A stretch of DNA of 64,000 nucleotides from Ligustrum vulgare. Its lineage: Eukaryota; Streptophyta; Magnoliopsida; Lamiales; Oleaceae. The position numbers and the translations under genes are program-made. Below the pieces are notes generated by a model. The model was not told the origin of the DNA. It was given only the letters and a program-made list of their open reading frames with translations, and did no database searches. The DNA is taken from contig OY743170.1 in the NCBI GenBank assembly GCA_963555705.1, positions 11,137,096 to 11,201,095 of the forward strand, written 5' to 3'. This document shows positions 57,920 to 64,000 of the stretch, piece by piece (positions within the stretch are counted from its first letter, which is position 1; the number at the start of each line of letters is the position of its first letter).

Positions 57920-59185
57920 GTCAAGATGTGGCATTTCAGACCTTGCAAAGGCTCATTACCTTAAGTTCTCTGATGAGATAACTACCCCTCCAATTCCACA
58001 AAATACAAAAAGAAAGAAATAAAAAATATGTATTTATATTTCTCCAACCAATGGCAAAGTGGAAACTGTGATTACAAATAACTAGAATTGCAGCGTGTCA
58101 AGTTTAGGGATATTTACATGTCTTGATATGATTTTTTGTCTTTAATAATTTCTTCCAATAGCTTGCAGGTTCCTACTAGAATAGCAGTCATCTTATATTA
58201 TTTCTTTTAGTCTCTCAACATGTCAAGAATCACATTTTTTTTTTTTGTGATTTTGTTTCAATCCATTGAATAGGTACATATAAGAGCACGCTCCGCCCAA
58301 TTAAAGGGATGATGATATCTGCAGGACAATTAAAGGCTCCATCCAATTTATACTTGAATGTTTAACTTCAATTTATTAATTGTTACATCAGTTAAGAGGA
58401 CATTGGAGAGTTGCACCTATGAAACCGAAGTGGAGAATCCATTGAACCTGTATTCCGATTTCCTAGAAATGTTTATGTAGTGTTGAAAGTTTCTGCCCAT
58501 ATATCATTTTTGAAATATTTTTTCTCCACAGGTTGTGATGCTTAAGTGTCTTGACAGATCAGAAGTATTTTCAGATAAAAATCCATTTTTTAGTACTTCA
58601 GAATTTTGCAAGTTGCCATTCACTTGCTCACTTTTTTATTACCAATAAGTAAAGTTCCCCATTGATTACTAATGTGTAGAAAGACTCGGAATGCAATGAA
58701 AATTTAAGACGTTTCTCTTGAGTCGTGTTATGTTAATTAGCATGTATGACTGAAACTTACTAAAAATCTACTTTTTGTTCAATATACATTGTTACATGCT
58801 CAGGCTATAATGCTTCTGGATGGAAATGTGCTACTTCTTTGTTAGTTATTTGCCATCAAATGCTGCTTCTTTGTTAGTTAGTTGCATGATGAAAATGCTG
58901 GGACGATATGTATATATATTTAATTTAATTAGATCTTAATCTTTGAATTTTGTTTGAATTTTCTTAGTTACAGATTTTGTAATTTATATATAAACAGTGA
59001 AAATATGAGTAACTTTGGGAAACAATATTTCTGGTTTTACTTTATATAGGAAAAAGTATAATACATATAAAAAAGAATGTTTTGAATTTCATGAAATAGT
59101 TTTTTTTTTTTAAGTGGGTATATATGATTTTCTTTAAGATTGACAGAATTTAGTGAGATAGTAATTTTAACATGAAATCTTTTTT
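57920..59185 (+). other. Helitron interior without a recognised fragment
   Basis: AT-rich, intron-like. A coding-like run near 58391-58466 (LESCTYETEVENPLNLYSDFL) may be another captured exon, but I cannot assign it. Confidence 0.4.
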
Positions 59186-59187
59186 GT

Positions 59188-59557
59188 ATTATTATTGATG
59201 ATCTATCAAGCCTGTAAGGTTTAATCTCATTGTTATTGCTTATAAATGTGAGTTGTTGCCTGATGCAGTTTCGGCAACAAATGGAAATGATGAAGTTCCG
59301 GTGTCTACCGACATGATTACAGGTAATTATTTTCTACTTACCTTTTCCTAATTTTAATTTTAGATAAGTTCCGCTGTTCAATTTGTGTAATTTTAACATG
59401 GAAGATTTTTTGCATTGTTATTGATGATATACCAAGACTGTAAGGTTTAATCTCATTGTTATTGCTTATAAATGTGAGTTGTTGCCTAATGCAGTTTCGA
59501 CAGCAAATGGAAATGACGAAGTTCCGATGTCTACCGACATGATTACAGGTAATAACT
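59188..59557 (+). repeat. 226-bp tandem duplication with a small exon
   Basis: Both copies have intron sequence, a CAG acceptor (59266 and 59492), a coding-like piece (NGNDEVPVSTDMITG in one, NGNDEVPMSTDMITG in the other) and a GTAATT/GTAATA donor. The copies differ at several positions, so this duplication is older than the 133-bp one. Confidence 0.8.
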
Positions 59558-59828
59558 TTCTATTTACCTTTTCTGAATTTCTATTTTAGATAAGTTCCGC
59601 TGTTCAATTTGCAAGCCATATAGTGGATTGTGCAGAGTTTTTTCTCATGTTTCATTACAATGTTTACTTTAATGAACTTTTTTTTTTGATGTGAAGATTG
59701 AAATGAAGAGATCCCTTCTGATATTTCTTTAATGAAAGATTGCAGATTTTTTTCTTTGATCTTGTGATGTTTTCTGTCTACATCAAGGTAGTAATTTAGA
59801 GTCGGGCGTAGACTTACATGGAATATTA

Positions 59829-59996
59829 GGTTGTGTTTGGAAAATATGTTTTTAAACATGTTTTTTCATACACAATTCTCCAAATCACTTTTTAACCATA
59901 TACATTTTCTCTCTTCATTTTTCAACCACGCATTTTACCTAAAAATCATAAAAAACATGTTTTTAAACAAAAAACTTTTAACAAGCAGAGGCTTAT
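59829..59996 (+). mobile_element. TTTGTTTGG-family MITE inside the Helitron
   Basis: About 168 bp with GTTGTGTTTGGAAAATATG at one end and AACTTTTAACAAGCAGAGGC at the other, and the family core AAATCACTTTTTAACC(A)...ATTTTCTCTCTTCA. One of at least six copies in this window. Confidence 0.65.
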
Positions 59997-60762
59997 ATTT
60001 TAAGATTAGTCAAACTAGATGCCAGTGCAAGAGAAGTTGAGAGTAATTGGATTTCGTATTTGTAGCTATTTAAGAAGTGAACATATAGGTTGGGTTAAAA
60101 ACTATAATTTTTTTATACAAATAGGTTGCAGTAGTAACTCTACATTTGTGTTCTCTCTTTTTGTGTTACTGGATGGTGGTTTGAAGTTTCATGTTGCAGG
60201 GCATGCTTCGGAACAACTACCGTCATGCTTTGGTTCTTGCTATTCCAGTTCATTTGATTAATGTATTCAAATTTCATTTTGCAGGATTTATTAGCTCATT
60301 GTTTTAACTGCCAATAAGCTATCTGGGAAATATAATCTATTGGTAAATCATCAAATACTCAGGAAGGTCATTCACTTACTTGCTGGATATAAATAAATTT
60401 GATGTAATCTATTTTGGTTATGTTTTTCTTTTTAAATAAAACATTGGCCAACTATGAATTGTACTCAGGATCTGTGTTTCCTATTTTCTTTTGTAATCAC
60501 TGCTTTACATTTTAGTATTTTTTCAATTTGAAAGACACTAAAAATTGCTTCAGAGTTTAGTGTCATTTGTGTCTTATCCATTTTCTTTTTATTTAGCTCC
60601 AGCGTTTGTGATCTACTGTTAATACATTTCTCTTGAGCTTCTTTTTCCCAAGCTCAGTAAATTATTGCAAGAAAGAATATTGGCAAAATATATTAGTCAT
60701 CAAAGAATTCCTCTTGGTTGGACGGTCAAAGATCGCCTTTCTTATGGATTTTCCTCTTGCAG

Positions 60763-60864
60763 GTCCAAGAAGATAAAGAAAATGGTGATGCTGGTGTAGT
60801 TCCCATCCCTTCTGATGTAGGGAAAGAGGAGGTGATTGCAGCTTTGGTTCCTAATGTGACCTGA
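60763..60864 (+). pseudogene. Unidentified terminal exon
   Basis: A CTCTTGCAG acceptor leads into VQEDKENGDAGVVPIPSDV and on to a TGA at 60862-60864. It looks like the last exon of a captured gene near the Helitron's 3' end. Family not recognised. Confidence 0.45.
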
Positions 60865-61293
60865 AGCTCTGGAAAAGTGGCATACCCTGACCATATCTAA
60901 GCTTTCTTGATGAATATTTATTGGTTGCACATTTATTGCTTTGCTAAACTTCATGTATCAAAAGAACTTTAATTTTTTGTGCATTTAGTGCTTTGCTAAA
61001 CTTCATTTATCAAAAGCATTTTGCCCATTTTGAGCAGCCAATAGTCATTCAATATATATAAAGGGCTTACCTATGAATGCTACTGAATCCTTGCTAAATG
61101 GCCTACCCATGTTAACGTAAATCGAGTCTTTTTAAAGTGAGAATTTCCGAATCTAAACATTCTTATTATCACATCAAATTTCAAATTCTATAAAATTTTG
61201 TAATAAAATGTTATTTGTACTATTTTTTTAATATAATAGTATAATTAACATATTTTTATAAATTTTCATCGAAATCATTATTATAGATATAAA

Positions 61294-61324
61294 TTTTGTG
61301 CATCGCACGGGTGATAAAACTAGT
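61294..61324 (+). other. Helitron 3' terminus
   Basis: TTGTGCATCGCACGGG folds as a short stem (GTGC/GCAC with flanking wobble), followed by TGATAAAA and CTAGT. The same motif occurs inverted at 39024 and 40771. Confidence 0.8.
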
Positions 61325-61354
61325 TTCATATATATAAGACACACATAGTTACTA

Positions 61355-61618
61355 CTCTCTTCGTCCAAATTATATAGTCTGACTTTATTTTTTCTCTTAT
61401 ACCAATTATATTGATTTGTTTCTTTAATAGGAAGTAATTATTTTATTTATTTACTAATGTACCCTATTTATTACTTTCAGTAATACTAATAGTTTTGATA
61501 TTAAATAATGGTAAGTTGAAAATTTTCTTTAAAAAAATTACTTTTTCAATGACATTAAATATATTATCTTAATCTGTCTAAAAAGTCAAACCAGCTTATA
61601 TAATTGGAGTAGATGAAG
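61355..61618. mobile_element. Stowaway (Tc1/Mariner) MITE
   Basis: 264 bp with termini CTCTCTTCGTCCAAATTATA and, inverted from the right, CTTCATCTACTCCAATTATA, flanked by TA on both sides. Subterminal TAGTCTGACTTT and AAAGTCAAACCAGC are the standard Stowaway inverted parts. Confidence 0.88.
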
Positions 61619-61731
61619 TATTAGTTACCATAGTAAACATTCTTTGCACAGGTTCAAATTCTTGTTAGTTGTTATTGCCTCAAAGTTTTATTACCCTATC
61701 ATTTAAGAGTATCTTCAATAGACTAATTATA

Positions 61732-62812
61732 GGGTGACTATATTGTCACTACAAAACTTAATTCTTACACCACATTTGATTTCTTTATTGACTAAAATAG
61801 ATATAAATGAAATTACAAAAATATCCTTTTATTTTTCTCTCACCATTTTTACATACACCACAATCTTTTAAATAAATTTCTTTTCTTTTCTTCTTTATAT
61901 TTAGAGTGGCTATATTGCCACCGCAAAATTTATTTTTTATACCACAATTTAAAGTATTTTCTTTATTTATAAAAATATACATAAATAAAATTACATACAT
62001 ATCCTTTTAATATTATCTCACTAAAAATAATTTTTATATACATCACATCTTTCAAATATTCTCTTATCTTATCTATGTTTATTTTTCTAAATCATCTTGT
62101 TCATCTTGTTATTTTATATTTTTGTTTTTCAATACCAAGTCAATTAGAATAGATGTTAATACAATAATTTCATATGAGTTTTCAAATAATAACATCATGC
62201 AAACTTTATGACTTTAAGTTAGTGAAAGATTTTTATTGTTTAACGTTTCCTATATTTTGATGCCATCCAGGATTTTGATTATTTAATTATATTTGATTTT
62301 CAATTAAATTTTATATTCGGTTTTCGAATTCTATGATTTTTCAATGACATATATTTGCGTGTTCATACTACATTCCGCCTATCGTATTTTCAGTTGCATC
62401 TAGTATTAAAATAAAATAGTGATTCCAATTGCATCTAGTATTTAAAAAAAAAATGTGTATCAAGTATTTAGAAGTCAACCGCCTACAATGTTTATATGAA
62501 ATTGAATATCTTATTGTTTCAATTATCCATCAAACATCAATTAAAAAATGTGTAACCTGGAAATATGAACCTAATTAATTGTAATTAAGGAAACAATTGG
62601 TGACAATGATGAGGAAAAAAAGGAGAAATATTGGGAATTTGGGATGATGAGTACACCACAATAATATATATTTTATTTTTTTAAAGTTTTTATAGGATTA
62701 GAAATATTATTGTAAATTTGTTGTGGTGTATTTATTGAAAATATATTTTAATTATGGTGTGATTATAATGTGGTGTAGTAAATAAATTTTGTAGTGGTAA
62801 TATAATTACCCC
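61732..62812. mobile_element. 1.08-kb TIR element with exact 8-bp TSD
   Basis: Termini GGGTGACTATATTGTCACTA and, inverted, GGGGTAATTATATTACCACT; TSD TAATTATA exact at 61724-61731 and 62813-62820. An 8-bp duplication suggests the hAT superfamily, although the termini are not the usual CAGGG. The left terminal 130 bp recur in direct orientation near 61903. No transposase frame. Confidence 0.8.
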
Positions 62813-62820
62813 TAATTATA

Positions 62821-63250
62821 TTTAAAAAGTATATTCTATATAATAAATAGCATCTTTAAATTTAAATAGTAAAATCTTTTACAAATTTCAACAAACTCTA
62901 TATTTTACTTTTTCATAAAAATATTTACTATCTTTATTTATTTTTAATTAATATTTATTTTTTTAAAAGTGAATGATCAATGATATATCAAATATGTAAT
63001 AAAGAAAGTTAATGTAGAAAATCCTTTGAAGTGAAGTTTTAAGAGTTGACTTTCCAAAATAAAGAGCATATTAAACTTAGAGAGTTTATTGAAAATGATC
63101 TAAAAAATCATCAAACAAATGGGCTTGCCCCTCTCGTGGCTTCTTGACGGTGTATCTTCATATGAGGACCGATATATTTGTTACATAGTGAGGCGCCACT
63201 TCATTATTGGATGTAACTGTTATCATTAGCAACTAGGTATACGTTTCTTA
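62821..63250. other. AT-rich DNA, nothing recognised
   Basis: No frame or repeat I can support. Confidence 0.5.
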
Positions 63251-63254
63251 CAGT

Positions 63255-63412
63255 GCGTTCGGCGGCATTTTTATTTTTTTTTAATAAACTTGTTTTTTTA
63301 TACAATTTTTTAAATCACTTTTTAATCACACATATTTTTTCTCCCTCCAATTTTCATCCACAAATTTTACTTAAAAAAAAAAAAAAAAAGATTTATAAAC
63401 CAGCCAAAACAG
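63255..63412 (+). mobile_element. TTTGTTTGG-family MITE copy
   Basis: Carries the family core AAATCACTTTTTAATCACAC, the TTTTCTCCCTCCAATTTTCA block and a terminal AACCAGCCAAAACAGAC. The left end is mutated (GCGTTCGGC). Confidence 0.6.
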
Positions 63413-63734
63413 ACCGTTATTTACTTGCCATATTTTATATCTTGTACTCAATTAGACACCAACGTGTAATGTAAATTTTAAAGAGATTATTTGAAGAAAT
63501 AATTTTTTTAATAGTGATTTTTTAGAGAATGTATTTTTAGAAAGTATGGAATATTTTATGAATTTATGTGTAATATTAATTTATTTATAAATGTGTAATT
63601 GAAAATAAGGGAGAGAAAAATATTTTTTATTGATAATGAGGGCCAAACAACTGAACAAGGGCTTTAAGACGTTAAACATATCTAAAAACTTATATAGCTA
63701 CAAGTTGATAATACTAGCACGGTTGTAGATACAA

Positions 63735-63893
63735 AGTGTCATTTTGTTTATAAATCAATTTATAAATTACACAATTTCTCAAATAACTTTTTAATCATAC
63801 ATATTTTCTCTCTCTAATTTTTAACCATAACTTTTCACCTCAAAACTATAAATAAATCAGTTTATAAATCAAACAGTATTAACAAACAGAGAC
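63735..63893 (+). mobile_element. TTTGTTTGG-family MITE copy
   Basis: Core AACTTTTTAATCATACATAT, TTTTCTCTCTCTAATTTTTA, and terminal AACAAACAGAGACG. A partial further copy begins near 63910 and runs off the window. Confidence 0.65.
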
Positions 63894-64000
63894 GATCGAT
63901 TCATTATAATTTGAAAACCTATTTAAAATCTAACACAGTTTTCCAAATTACTTTTTAATTACGCACATTTTCTTTCTTAACTTTTTAACACACATTTTAC

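Larger units (their letters stand above)
52913..61324 (+). mobile_element. 8.4-kb Helitron carrying fragments of several genes
   Basis: The 5' end TCTATTTATTATATTAAAGG has the TC start and shape of plant Helitrons, and the 3' end is GTGCATCGCACGGG (stem-loop), a short spacer and CTAGT. The element is preceded by A and followed by T, the expected AT target, with no TSD. It encodes no Rep/helicase, so it is non-autonomous. Inside, on the plus strand and separated by intron-like AT-rich DNA, lie decayed exons of GAPDH, an OBERON-type PHD protein, VPS9, cullin-4 and a GT31 galactosyltransferase, plus unidentified exons. Keeping introns shows DNA-level capture rather than retrotransposition. The 5' end sequence is the less certain boundary. 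Confidence 0.75.

Overview
The window is nuclear DNA from a flowering plant, probably a eudicot. It is AT-rich and packed with plant retrotransposon families, plant Helitrons and hAT-, Mutator- and Mariner-type elements, and it shows GT-AG introns. I see no rRNA or tRNA gene, no CRISPR array, and no complete host gene that I can name. Almost everything recognisable is a transposable element, a solo LTR, or a gene fragment carried or broken by one. Boundaries below rest mainly on TG...CA ends with matching target-site duplications (TSDs).

Layout. 1-1798: flank with an unrecognised minus-strand exon pair. 1799-7738: a young, nearly intact Ty1/copia (TNT1/Tork-like) element on the minus strand, with 372-bp LTRs, TSD ATGTT and one amber codon in RNase H. 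7821-18646: a gag-protease-only Athila-like Ty3/gypsy element. Its 5' LTR holds a Mutator-like element (8127-12613), which holds a 3.0-kb solo LTR (9158-12201). 18.9-20.0 kb: a TIR element between two (TA)n tracts. 20799-23077: a gag-only copia element with both LTRs.

24-29.6 kb: pieces of a FAR1/FHY3-related (MULE-transposase-derived) gene on the minus strand. Three solo LTRs split it: a Cassandra-type LTR with a 5S-rRNA-like promoter (25907-26186), a SIRE-like LTR (26690-28178) and a Tat/Athila-like LTR (28252-29484). Taking these out leaves stretches of reading frame that line up. 32955-38368: a copia element with almost no coding sequence, two internal repeat families and a GC-rich hAT element inside it. 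39-45 kb: Helitron 3' ends, a foldback element, two hAT elements and a perfect 41-bp palindrome. 46025-51330: a rearranged gypsy remnant with a 2.9-kb solo LTR in its own LTR.

52913-61324: an 8.4-kb Helitron carrying, all on the plus strand and with introns kept, decayed exon fragments of at least five unrelated genes: cytosolic GAPDH, an OBERON-type PHD protein, VPS9, cullin-4 and a GT31 galactosyltransferase. 61.3-64 kb: a Stowaway MITE, a 1.08-kb TIR element and copies of a short MITE family.

The best candidates for something new are the multi-gene Helitron, the FAR1-related gene split by three solo LTRs, and the coding-poor copia element with its own repeat families.
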